Shown: positions 1 to 5,289, numbered from the stretch's first letter. The stretch: 5,441 bases of DNA from Methanolobus sp. UBA118 (GCA_002508635.1 DACO01000010.1:1-5441); one strand, 5' to 3'. Notes: a model not told the origin generated them from the letters alone. Numbers and translations: made by a program.

Positions 1-1310
1 GCATTGTAATGATAGTACCATCTCCATCCGGGAACTACCAGGCGTGCACCATTGGCCTTGAATTCCTCGGAATCGATGTCAAATCTTGCTCTGATGGTCT
101 GCCACTGGGCAGGTTCTGCAAAGGTTGCAAAGAAACGCCTGACAACAAGTTCGTAGACCTTCCACTCCTGTTCATTGAGCTCTGACTTTTTAGCAAGGGA
201 TGCTGGATAGATAGGAGGGTGGTCTGTTGTCTCCTTTTTACCTCTTGTGGGTTTTAGCTCCTTCTGTTCGAGAAGCTTCTTTGCATATTCTTTGAAGGGT
301 CCCTTGCTGAATACCTCGATCTGTGCCCTCATGTCAATACTTTCGGGATAGACTGTATTGTCCGTCCTTGGATATGAGATGAAACCGTTCATATACAGGG
401 ATTCGGCGATCCTCATGGCATTTGCAGCCGTGAAACCGATGGAACTTGCCGCACTGATGAACTCCGTGGTATTGAATGGCGTTGGAGGTTTGTCCGTCTT
501 GGTGGATGTGTTGACACTGGATACCGTGGCGGTATCTCCTATCTTTTTTAATATCTCGTCAACCTCTTCCTTTTTCCAGAAACGCTTTGTCTTGTGTTCG
601 ACCTTGAATTCTTCACCTTTTCCCGTCCTGAGATTGGCTGAAAGTTCCCAGTAGGGTTTGGGAATGAATACATCCCTTTCCTTTTCCCGCTCGACGATCA
701 GGGCAAGTGTCGGTGACTGAACTCTTCCCACGGAAAGGAACATGTTCCCGAGACGCCCGGCGGCAAGAGAGATAAAACGGGTAAGCGAAGCACCCCATAC
801 AAGATCGATGACCTGCCTCGAATGTCCCGCATCTGCCAGATTGAAATCTATTTTAGTGGGATTTCCAAAAGCTTGCTCTATTTCTTTTGGTGTGATGGCA
901 CTGTAGTGAACACGGTCGAATTCGATTTCCGAATTCACATCTTTCAGAATATCAAGGGCTTCGACACCAATGAGCTCACCTTCCCTGTCATAATCAGTGG
1001 CAATTGTCACTTTCGTGGCCTGCTTACCCAGTTTCTTAAGCGCGGACACGATTTTTACCTGGGTGGAAGCTGTGACGATCTCGGCGTCAATAAGATCCTT
1101 TGACTCAACCTTCTGCCAGTTGTTGTATGCCTTCGGGAAATCCAGCTTTACTATATGCCCGCTGAGTCCGATGAACACCTTCTTATCTTCTTCAGAGCCG
1201 AATTCGTAGGTATCAACTCCGCTGACACGTACCTTTTTCAGCTTCTTAGGTGAGAGGATATTTGCTATCCTCTTTGCTGCAATGTGTTTTTCTGCTATGA
1301 TGAGATGCAT
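1..1310 (-). CDS. topA: DNA topoisomerase I (type IA), N-terminal 436 residues, runs off left edge
   Basis: Type IA topoisomerase, which relaxes negatively supercoiled DNA by cutting one strand through a 5'-phosphotyrosine. The visible part begins with the TOPRIM domain: a first acidic residue at E7 (LIIAEKHIAAKR) and the metal-binding motif ATDYDREGE with D106, D108 and E112. GRVQSPTL follows, then the active-site motif FISYPRTDN with catalytic Y313 and R315, and DHPPIYP with H364, as in archaeal and reverse-gyrase-type enzymes. The C-terminal part, including any zinc-finger repeats, is missing because the window ends; positions 1-2 are a partial codon. The ATG at 1308-1310 is preceded by GGAG at 1316-1319 with 5-base spacing. 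It has the same direction as the upstream perR operon but is separated by 296 bases with oligo-T tracts, so it is probably transcribed from its own promoter. The family call is very secure. Confidence 0.96.
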   Translation of the reverse strand, partial: MHLIIAEKHIAAKRIANILSPKKLKKVRVSGVDTYEFGSEEDKKVFIGLSGHIVKLDFPKAYNNWQKVESKDLIDAEIVTASTQVKIVSALKKLGKQATKVTIATDYDREGELIGVEALDILKDVNSEIEFDRVHYSAITPKEIEQAFGNPTKIDFNLADAGHSRQVIDLVWGASLTRFISLAAGRLGNMFLSVGRVQSPTLALIVEREKERDVFIPKPYWELSANLRTGKGEEFKVEHKTKRFWKKEEVDEILKKIGDTATVSSVNTSTKTDKPPTPFNTTEFISAASSIGFTAANAMRIAESLYMNGFISYPRTDNTVYPESIDMRAQIEVFSKGPFKEYAKKLLEQKELKPTRGKKETTDHPPIYPASLAKKSELNEQEWKVYELVVRRFFATFAEPAQWQTIRARFDIDSEEFKANGARLVVPGWRWYYHYN

Positions 1311-1339
1311 ATTATCTCCAGAGTCCCTCATGAAATGAA

Positions 1340-1390
1340 TAATAGAATATTTAAGACCGATAACATAATAAAAATACTTATATTAATCGG
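1340..1390 (-). promoter_or_regulatory. Candidate topA promoter region
   Basis: Read on the minus strand, two TATA-like stretches precede topA: TTAAATATT around 1346-1354, which would place transcription start near 1324 and leave a short leader carrying the GGAG site, and AATATAAG around 1378-1385, which would give a leader of about 45 bases. The region is so AT-rich that the choice between them is uncertain. No clear operator dyad is visible here. Confidence 0.35.
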
Positions 1391-1526
1391 CTTTTTATGT
1401 TCTAGTTTAAAAAACATTCTGATAAATATATCTATCGCAATCAAAAAAAATCTGAAATATTCTCATGAAGCTAACAGAAAACGACCGCAGTATGCCGTAT
1501 GTCCTGTGAATGTAGTGGTGAATAAG

Positions 1527-1564
1527 AAAAAAGTATCTATCTGATAATGAGGGGATGCATCCCC
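1527..1564 (-). terminator. Candidate terminator of the perR-prx-DPSL operon
   Basis: A perfect 14-base palindrome GGGGATGCATCCCC lies at 1551-1564, about 40 bases past the ferritin stop. On the minus-strand transcript it can fold into a GGGGA/TCCCC stem with a four-base loop, and a six-T run follows at 1532-1527. A further eight-T run is at 1450-1443. Archaeal RNA polymerase terminates mainly at oligo-T tracts, so the T runs are the stronger evidence; a role for the hairpin is inference. Confidence 0.4.
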
Positions 1565-1606
1565 CGGTCATTTGACGCAGGGGATGACTGGATAAGACCA
1601 CTCCGT

Positions 1607-2110
1607 TTATTGTTTCTGTATGAGCTCGATGTCTTCAAGCACTGCCTGAAGGTCATCTTCATGCTCGATTTCATCGATAAGGATCTGCAATACGATCTCG
1701 TATGTTACAGGATCCTTATCCTTTACTTTCTCAAGTATGGAATTATAGACCTGGATCGCACATTGCTCACCTTTTATATTTTGCTCGAGTATCCTTTTGA
1801 CAAAAGGGTCTTCCGGTGATTCGTAACCACAGTTGCCGATCTTAGCCCATTCTTCCGGTGAGAGTACCGGGGTTCCCCCGAGTTGCATGATCCTGTTGGA
1901 CAGCATATCCGCATGCCTGAGCTCGTCATTTGCATGTTCGAGAAGTTCGGCAGCAGCAGCTTCTCTCATCGGACCCTTGATCACTTTTGAACCGACCCAG
2001 TACTGGTAATATGCAAGCCATTCGTCTGCAAGAGCCTTATTTAAAGACTCGATCAGGTCGTTAACATCCACTCCAAGTGTTTCAAGTAATTGTACTCCTT
2101 TTGTTCCCAT
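1607..2110 (-). CDS. DPS-like ferritin family protein (DPSL, thioferritin type)
   Basis: A 167-residue four-helix ferritin-fold protein. The bacterioferritin-like dimetal ligands fall in order: E30 in ADEWLAYYQY, E63 and H66 in NDELRHAD, E115 in KGEQCA, and E147 with H150 in DEIEHEDD. Two cysteines, C94 (NCGY) and C117 (EQCA), match the pair next to the metal centre in archaeal DPSL proteins of Sulfolobus and Pyrococcus. Those form dodecameric cages that oxidise ferrous iron with hydrogen peroxide, protecting DNA and storing iron. The start is the ATG at 2110, because AGGTGA at 2116-2121 sits 5 bases upstream; the in-frame GTG at 2119 would lie inside that site. It is the last gene of the operon, 30 bases after the peroxiredoxin, and is probably repressed with it by the PerR-type regulator. 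A plain bacterioferritin is less likely: no haem-ligand Met is evident and the cysteine pair favours DPSL. Confidence 0.88.
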   Translation of the reverse strand: MGTKGVQLLETLGVDVNDLIESLNKALADEWLAYYQYWVGSKVIKGPMREAAAAELLEHANDELRHADMLSNRIMQLGGTPVLSPEEWAKIGNCGYESPEDPFVKRILEQNIKGEQCAIQVYNSILEKVKDKDPVTYEIVLQILIDEIEHEDDLQAVLEDIELIQKQ

Positions 2111-2140
2111 CTTTCTCACCTATTTTATTAAGATAAATGC

Positions 2141-2160
2141 TCAGGATTGTTTCCTGAAGC
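2141..2160 (-). repeat. Small hairpin across the peroxiredoxin stop codon
   Basis: TCAGGA (2141-2146) and TCCTGA (2152-2157) form a perfect 6-bp inverted repeat with a 5-base loop. GC/GC pairs at 2139-2140 and 2159-2160 can extend it if one A is bulged. It spans the last codons and stop of the peroxiredoxin gene, just before the ferritin ribosome binding site. It could mark RNA processing or tune the downstream gene; it could also be chance. Confidence 0.3.
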
Positions 2161-2812
2161 ACATGAACCAGTCAAGACAGTACTTGCCTTCCTCTGCTGA
2201 CTCGACCCTTTCCTTTGCTGTTCCGCATGATCCCGGTGGTGGAATGATCACATCATCTCCTGGCTGCCAGTTTGCAGGGGTTGCAATGTCCTCTGAATCT
2301 GATTTCTGCAGTGCCAGCAAGAGCCTTTTGATCTCATCCATGTTCCTTCCGTTTGAAAGCGGATAGTAGAGTATTGCTCTGATCTTTGCCTTCGGATCGA
2401 TAACGAATACCGCCCTCACAGCCTGGGTGTCCGAGGCATTTGGCTGTACCATTCCGAATTTCTTTGCCACGTCCATCTTAAGATCGGCGATTACCGGGAA
2501 GGTGATCTCAATATCTTTCATTCCTTTGTATTCGATCTTCTCTTTGATGGTCCTCAGCCATGCAATGTGTGCGTATATGCTATCAATGGACAATCCGATC
2601 AGTTCACAGTTGAGCTCTTTGAACTCATCCTGCATGCTCGCAAAGGTCATGAACTCCGTGGTACATACCGGTGTGAAGTCCGCCGGATGGCTGAAAAGGA
2701 CCACCCACTTACCCTTGTAATCTGTCGGGAAATTGATCTGTCCGTTGGTCGTTTCTGCTTTAAAGGACGGTGCATCGTCCCCTATAAGTGGCATTGTTAC
2801 TATCTCTTCCAC
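2141..2812 (-). CDS. Peroxiredoxin, archaeal Prx6-like subfamily
   Basis: A 223-residue thiol peroxidase that reduces hydrogen peroxide and organic peroxides. The active-site motif PADFTPVC supplies P43, T47 and the peroxidatic C50, and the supporting arginine is R133 in AVRAVFVIDP. The long C-terminal extension after residue 170 is typical of the Prx6 group. It carries C196 (PPPGSCGTAK) and the pair C212 and C218 spaced CX5C, like the C-terminal pair of the Aeropyrum enzyme, so C212 or C218 may act as resolving cysteine. The start is set by AAGGAGG at 2820-2826, 7 bases before GTG 2812; the ribosome site lies in the last codons of perR and only two bases separate the genes, suggesting translational coupling. 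ATG 2794 (MPLIGDDAPSF, 217 residues) is the start I would expect from relatives but has no good site. Its electron donor is not in the window. Confidence 0.93.
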   Translation of the reverse strand: MEEIVTMPLIGDDAPSFKAETTNGQINFPTDYKGKWVVLFSHPADFTPVCTTEFMTFASMQDEFKELNCELIGLSIDSIYAHIAWLRTIKEKIEYKGMKDIEITFPVIADLKMDVAKKFGMVQPNASDTQAVRAVFVIDPKAKIRAILYYPLSNGRNMDEIKRLLLALQKSDSEDIATPANWQPGDDVIIPPPGSCGTAKERVESAEEGKYCLDWFMCFRKQS

Positions 2813-2826
2813 ATTTACTCCTCCTT
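2800..2826 (-). promoter_or_regulatory. Strong ribosome binding site with competing starts before peroxiredoxin
   Basis: The perR 3' end supplies AAGGAGG (2820-2826). Downstream lie two overlapping starts: ATG 2814-2812 (5-base spacing), which opens a four-codon ORF (M-W-K-R, stop TAG 2802-2800), and GTG 2812-2810 (7-base spacing), which opens the peroxiredoxin frame. The perR stop TAA (2817-2815) directly abuts this ATG. The second in-frame peroxiredoxin start, ATG 2794, lies five bases after the mini-ORF stop, a spacing compatible with reinitiation. Confidence 0.6.
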
Positions 2827-3216
2827 ACAATCCTTACATATTCCATAGAAATTCGTATCTGTACTCTCCACTTCGAAATTCTCAATGTCCCCGGCTACTT
2901 TAAGGGAATAGTCGGTCAGATCCTCTGACTCATAGTCGGTTATACTTCCGCATCCGATACAGATTATATGATGATGCGGAACGAGGTTTGCTTCAAATCT
3001 TGAGACACCCTTTATGTTAACCTCTTTGATCAGACCCTTTTCTGCCAGGAACCTGAGGTTTTTGTATACGGTAGCTTTGCTGATCCTTGTCAGTTTCTTT
3101 CTTACTCCTTCATAGACATCTTCCACAGTGGGATGGCCATCGAATTTCCTGAGGAAATCCAGTATCTCTATCCGCTGATTAGTGTACTTGATGTCTTTTG
3201 CTTCCTTTTTGATCAT
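2815..3216 (-). CDS. perR: Fur-family transcriptional regulator, PerR-like peroxide sensor
   Basis: A 133-residue winged-helix repressor of the Fur family. The DNA-binding domain covers about residues 8-77, with recognition helix SKATVYKNLRFL (46-57). The dimerisation domain has two structural zinc pairs, C86-X2-C89 and C127-X2-C130. Aligned by eye to Bacillus PerR, the regulatory metal ligands would be H28 (GHPT), E75 (RFEA), H81 and H83 (PHHHIIC) and D94 (GSITD). Aspartate at the last position is the PerR-type state, whereas Fur usually has Glu; however, Glu at residue 75 replaces the PerR Asp85. PerR proteins lose DNA binding when iron and peroxide oxidise the two sensor histidines. It leads the operon with peroxiredoxin and ferritin, so it probably represses its own promoter. 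The ATG at 3216 has no clear ribosome site. A plain iron-sensing Fur is the alternative. Confidence 0.88.
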   Translation of the reverse strand: MIKKEAKDIKYTNQRIEILDFLRKFDGHPTVEDVYEGVRKKLTRISKATVYKNLRFLAEKGLIKEVNIKGVSRFEANLVPHHHIICIGCGSITDYESEDLTDYSLKVAGDIENFEVESTDTNFYGICKDCKEE

Positions 3217-3247
3217 ATCTTTTTGTGTGTTGTTTCGGGTTAATAAC

Positions 3248-3278
3248 GGTTTTGCCTTTTAGTGGCAAATACCATTTG
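3248..3278. repeat. Nested inverted repeats in the perR leader (possible operator)
   Basis: TTTGCC (3251-3256) and GGCAAA (3264-3269) form a 6-7-6 dyad, extendable by GGT/ACC (3248-3250, 3271-3273) with one bulged T. A second dyad, CAAAT-ACC-ATTTG (3266-3278), shares its left arm with the first, so the two are mutually exclusive as hairpins. They sit about 35-60 bases before the perR start codon, downstream of the likely TATA box. They may be regulator half-sites or leader structure. Confidence 0.4.
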
Positions 3279-3293
3279 ACAACAAGTACTAAG

Positions 3294-3305
3294 TAATAAT
3301 TATTA
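3294..3305. promoter_or_regulatory. AT-rich palindrome, candidate PerR/Fur box
   Basis: TAATAATTATTA is a perfect 12-base palindrome in the divergent promoter region, just past the predicted perR transcription start. It resembles the AT-rich ATAAT/ATTAT half-sites of bacterial PerR and Fur boxes and is well placed for autorepression. The surrounding run of ATT repeats is low complexity, so a chance palindrome is possible. Confidence 0.4.
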
Positions 3306-3320
3306 TTATTTAACTCTTTT

Positions 3321-3362
3321 TATCGGAATCTATATAGTTGTAAATAGTTCTATAATCCGATA
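3321..3362. promoter_or_regulatory. Shared TATA element flanked by a 7-bp inverted repeat (perR/xth)
   Basis: CTATATAG (3330-3337) is a symmetric TATA-like element that could serve both directions: perR on the minus strand (start near 3307) and xth on the plus strand (start near 3359). It is enclosed by TATCGGA (3321-3327) and TCCGATA (3356-3362), a perfect 7-bp inverted repeat with 28 bases between the arms. The arms could be half-sites for a regulator acting on both promoters. Promoter placement is by eye. Confidence 0.4.
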
Positions 3363-3400
3363 TCCAGAGAGGATCCCGGATAACGTGAAGAAGGGCGGCT

Positions 3401-3439
3401 GGTATGCTACAGGGGAAACTTAATTAGATGTGGCATACC
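3401..3439 (+). repeat. 11-bp hairpin in the 5' leader of xth
   Basis: GGTATGCTACA (3401-3411) pairs with TGTGGCATACC (3429-3439), giving 11 base pairs with one U-G wobble and a 17-base AT-rich loop. The wobble is allowed only in the plus-strand RNA; the minus strand would have an A-C mismatch. It lies 32 bases before the exonuclease III start codon, inside the leader predicted from the TATA element near 3333. No T run follows, so it does not look like a terminator. Confidence 0.55.
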
Positions 3440-3471
3440 CAATAACTAAAAAAAGTCAGGCAGGGATAACG

Positions 3472-4245
3472 ATGGCAAAAAAGAATATTATTTCCTGGAA
3501 TGTGAATGGTATCAGGGCAGTTCAAAAGAAGGGTTTTATGGAGTGGCTGCAGAAAGAGCAGCCTGATATCCTGTGCGTTCAGGAGACGAAGGCGCAAAAG
3601 CAGCAGTTAAAAGATGAGCTGATCAATATTGGTGGTTATCACAGCTATTTTTCCTCGGCTGAAAGAAAAGGTTACAGTGGTGTTGCGATCTACAGCAAGA
3701 CCGAACCCGAAAGTATCAAATGCGGATTCGGGATCGAGAAGTTCGACCGTGAAGGACGCACTTTGATAGCGGATTACGGGGATTTCGTATTGTTCAATAT
3801 CTATTTCCCAAACGGCAAGGCATCCAGTGAAAGGCTTGATTATAAGATGGAATTCTATGATGCGTTTCTGGAGTATGCTGATAAACTGAAGGGAAAAGGG
3901 CGAAAACTGATAATTTGCGAGGATGTCAACACAGCCCACAGGGAGATAGACCTTGCCCGTCCGAAAGAGAATGAAAAGGTATCAGGTTTCCTGCCGGAGG
4001 AAAGGGAATGGATCGATAAGTTGCTGAGCCATGGTTATGTCGATACTTTCAGGCACTTTAACAAGGAACCTGAACAATATACCTGGTGGAGCATGCGCAC
4101 CCGTGCAAGGGAGAGAAATGTCGGCTGGAGGATTGATTATTTCTATGCAAGCGAAAATGCCATGGACAATATAACTGATTCCTACATTATGCCTGATGTA
4201 ACGGGCTCGGATCACTGTCCCATCGGATTGGAACTTGATATATGA
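3472..4245 (+). CDS. xth: Exodeoxyribonuclease III / AP endonuclease (ExoIII-APE1 family)
   Basis: A 257-residue endonuclease/exonuclease/phosphatase-fold enzyme that cuts DNA at abasic sites and clears blocked 3' ends in base excision repair. Visible motifs are SWNVNGIRA (N10), QETK with metal ligand E38, YFPNG (Y111), D151 and N153 in CEDVN, ARPKEN, RIDYF (D222) and the terminal SDHCP with D247 and H248. The residue before D151 is Glu (E150), where nearly all relatives have Gly (GDxN). The start is ATG 3472, which gives the usual N-terminus MAKKNIISWN and has AGGG (3462-3465) 6 bases upstream; a frame open from GTG 3430 would run through the leader hairpin and adds no family sequence. It is divergent from the perR operon and may share its stress control. 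Its last 34 bases overlap the convergent LOG-like gene. Confidence 0.95.
   Translation: MAKKNIISWNVNGIRAVQKKGFMEWLQKEQPDILCVQETKAQKQQLKDELINIGGYHSYFSSAERKGYSGVAIYSKTEPESIKCGFGIEKFDREGRTLIADYGDFVLFNIYFPNGKASSERLDYKMEFYDAFLEYADKLKGKGRKLIICEDVNTAHREIDLARPKENEKVSGFLPEEREWIDKLLSHGYVDTFRHFNKEPEQYTWWSMRTRARERNVGWRIDYFYASENAMDNITDSYIMPDVTGSDHCPIGLELDI
4212..4245. other. 34-base tail-to-tail overlap of xth and the LOG-like gene
   Basis: The xth stop (4243-4245) lies inside the minus-strand gene, whose own stop TGA (4214-4212) falls on the codons for the catalytic D247 and H248 of exonuclease III. There is no room for a terminator between the genes, so transcripts from both sides should form antisense pairs. 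Confidence 0.85.
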
Positions 4246-4709
4246 GCTGATTTTGATTTCTTTGCAGCTTCTATAGCCAGTTTTACGGCTTGTTGCGGGG
4301 AGTCTGCCCTGGTCGTACCTTCGATATCCCATTTTGATTCGAGTGTGATAACACTTTTTCCCATTTTCAGGGAGAGGGCAATTTCCGAGAGAGTCCCGTA
4401 TTCTCCTCCCACCGCTATCAGGGCATCGCATGACTGGGCGATGATCGCATTTCTTGCATGTCCCATATTTGTGAGAATGGCAATGTCAATATAGGGGTTC
4501 GGGCTGTCTCTGTCGTTTCCGGGAACGATGCCCACGATTGTACCACCTGCTTCTCTTGCTCCCTTTGAAGCGGCTTCCATGACTCCGCCAAGTCCTCCAC
4601 ATAACAGGAAGGCATCATTTTTTGCTATCTCCTGACCTACCTGTTCGGCTTTTTCCTGTAGCTGTGCATCACATGTGCCGGCACCGATCACACCTATCTG
4701 CAGTTTCAT
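4212..4709 (-). CDS. LOG-like Rossmann-fold nucleotide-binding protein (TIGR00725 type)
   Basis: A 165-residue Rossmann-fold protein of the SLOG superfamily, related to the LOG (so-called lysine decarboxylase-like) proteins. It shows the opening strand and glycine turn IGVIGAG (5-11), CGGLGGVME (37-45), the segment GARNA-like HARNAII (84-90) with R86, and the phosphate-binding GGEYGTLSE (101-109). These correspond to the GGGxxGLM and PGGxGTxEE motifs of LOG enzymes, though the Pro is replaced, as in the short TIGR00725 group. No reaction is established for this group; nucleotide or ribotide binding is likely and phosphoribohydrolase activity only possible. ATG 4709 is preferred because AGGT (4717-4720) is 7 bases upstream; ATG 4715 would be one base away. 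It follows tsr3 by 30 bases in a probable operon, and its last codons overlap the convergent xth. Confidence 0.8.
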   Translation of the reverse strand: MKLQIGVIGAGTCDAQLQEKAEQVGQEIAKNDAFLLCGGLGGVMEAASKGAREAGGTIVGIVPGNDRDSPNPYIDIAILTNMGHARNAIIAQSCDALIAVGGEYGTLSEIALSLKMGKSVITLESKWDIEGTTRADSPQQAVKLAIEAAKKSKSAHISSSNPMGQ

Positions 4710-4739
4710 AGTCATAACCTGTTATTCTTATTTGGACTA

Positions 4740-5273
4740 TTATATATACTCGCTTTGAATCTCAAGTATTTCTTTACTGTCCCTTGCGGCTGAATATTCT
4801 TCCAGGGGTTCGTGATTCAATTCCAGAAATGTGTGTCCCCAGTTGAACTTGCTCATAACTGTATGTGCCTGTTCTTTGTTACCAAGGATATATAGTGCGG
4901 CTGCAAAGGCTTCGGCAGAGGTGAGCTTGAAAGGCTTTCCAAAATTCACCGGATTTCCCGCAACCAGAAACGGGAGTGCCCTGTGCTGTAGCCTGAGCTT
5001 CAACAGTTTCGGGAATACCTCTTCCACATGCTCCCATGAACAATCAAGTACTGTAATACCTTTGTTTGTATCATCCTGCGGTGAGAGAGCTTTCTCAGCC
5101 ATAGGGTCCAGGAGAATGGATTCTCTGGGAATCCTGTTGATCTTATCAAACATCCTGGCAAGCTCAAAACGTGCCATCTTCTTACCCGTACACTTTTTTG
5201 GATCGCACTGGCTTGCATGGTATATGAAGAGTTTGATGTCTTTATCTTTCATTACTGGCTCTGTAAGTTTCAT
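4740..5273 (-). CDS. tsr3: Small-subunit rRNA aminocarboxypropyltransferase Tsr3 (DUF367)
   Basis: A 177-residue SPOUT-like enzyme that transfers the aminocarboxypropyl group of S-adenosylmethionine to a small-subunit rRNA uridine or pseudouridine late in ribosome assembly, as shown for yeast Tsr3 and supported for archaeal homologues. Diagnostic motifs appear in order: DPKKCTGKK (24-32), LLDP and SPQD (54-57, 64-67), LDCSW (76-80), PFLVAGNPVNFGKP (101-114), TSAEAFAAALYILG (118-131) and SKFNWG (141-146). G106 and F111 stand where Ala and Tyr are common. Length is normal for archaeal members, without the eukaryotic acidic tail. The ATG at 5273 has no strong ribosome site; a second Met at residue 8 is a possible alternative. 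It leads a two-gene operon with the LOG-like gene and is divergent from the MinD-type gene. Confidence 0.92.
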   Translation of the reverse strand: MKLTEPVMKDKDIKLFIYHASQCDPKKCTGKKMARFELARMFDKINRIPRESILLDPMAEKALSPQDDTNKGITVLDCSWEHVEEVFPKLLKLRLQHRALPFLVAGNPVNFGKPFKLTSAEAFAAALYILGNKEQAHTVMSKFNWGHTFLELNHEPLEEYSAARDSKEILEIQSEYI

Positions 5274-5289
5274 TGTATAAATGCTTGGT

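Larger units (their letters stand above)
1311..1606. other. Gene-free AT-rich spacer between the perR operon and topA
   Basis: I see no credible gene. On the minus strand it holds a G/C-rich palindrome just after the ferritin stop codon, three oligo-T runs (1527-1532, 1443-1450, 1409-1414) suited to archaeal termination, and TATA-like elements for topA. An 86-codon plus-strand reading frame at 1284-1544 overlaps the topA start, lacks a ribosome binding site and has low-complexity AT-driven composition, so I do not call it. Confidence 0.7.

Noticed and set aside
1284..1544. 86-codon plus-strand reading frame between topA and the ferritin gene
   Set aside because: It overlaps the start of topA, has no ribosome site, and its Ile/Lys/Asn-rich composition follows from AT-rich DNA.
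2111..2119. GTG start at 2119 for the ferritin-like gene
   Set aside because: The GTG is inside the AGGTGA ribosome site that serves the ATG at 2110.
3357..3440. xth leader as a tRNA, C/D box RNA or known riboswitch
   Set aside because: No T-loop sequence, no convincing C and D boxes, and no motif of a known riboswitch was recognised; only simple hairpins are visible.
3430..3471. Fourteen-codon N-terminal extension of exonuclease III from GTG 3430
   Set aside because: It runs through the leader hairpin, lacks a ribosome site, and the family N-terminus matches the start at ATG 3472.
3982..4431. 149-codon minus-strand frame across the xth end and the LOG-like gene
   Set aside because: It lies in another frame of two well-supported genes and shows no family motif.
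4831..5280. 149-codon plus-strand frame opposite tsr3
   Set aside because: It is the antisense shadow of tsr3, whose motifs are clear; its Ser/Leu-rich sequence is typical of such shadows.
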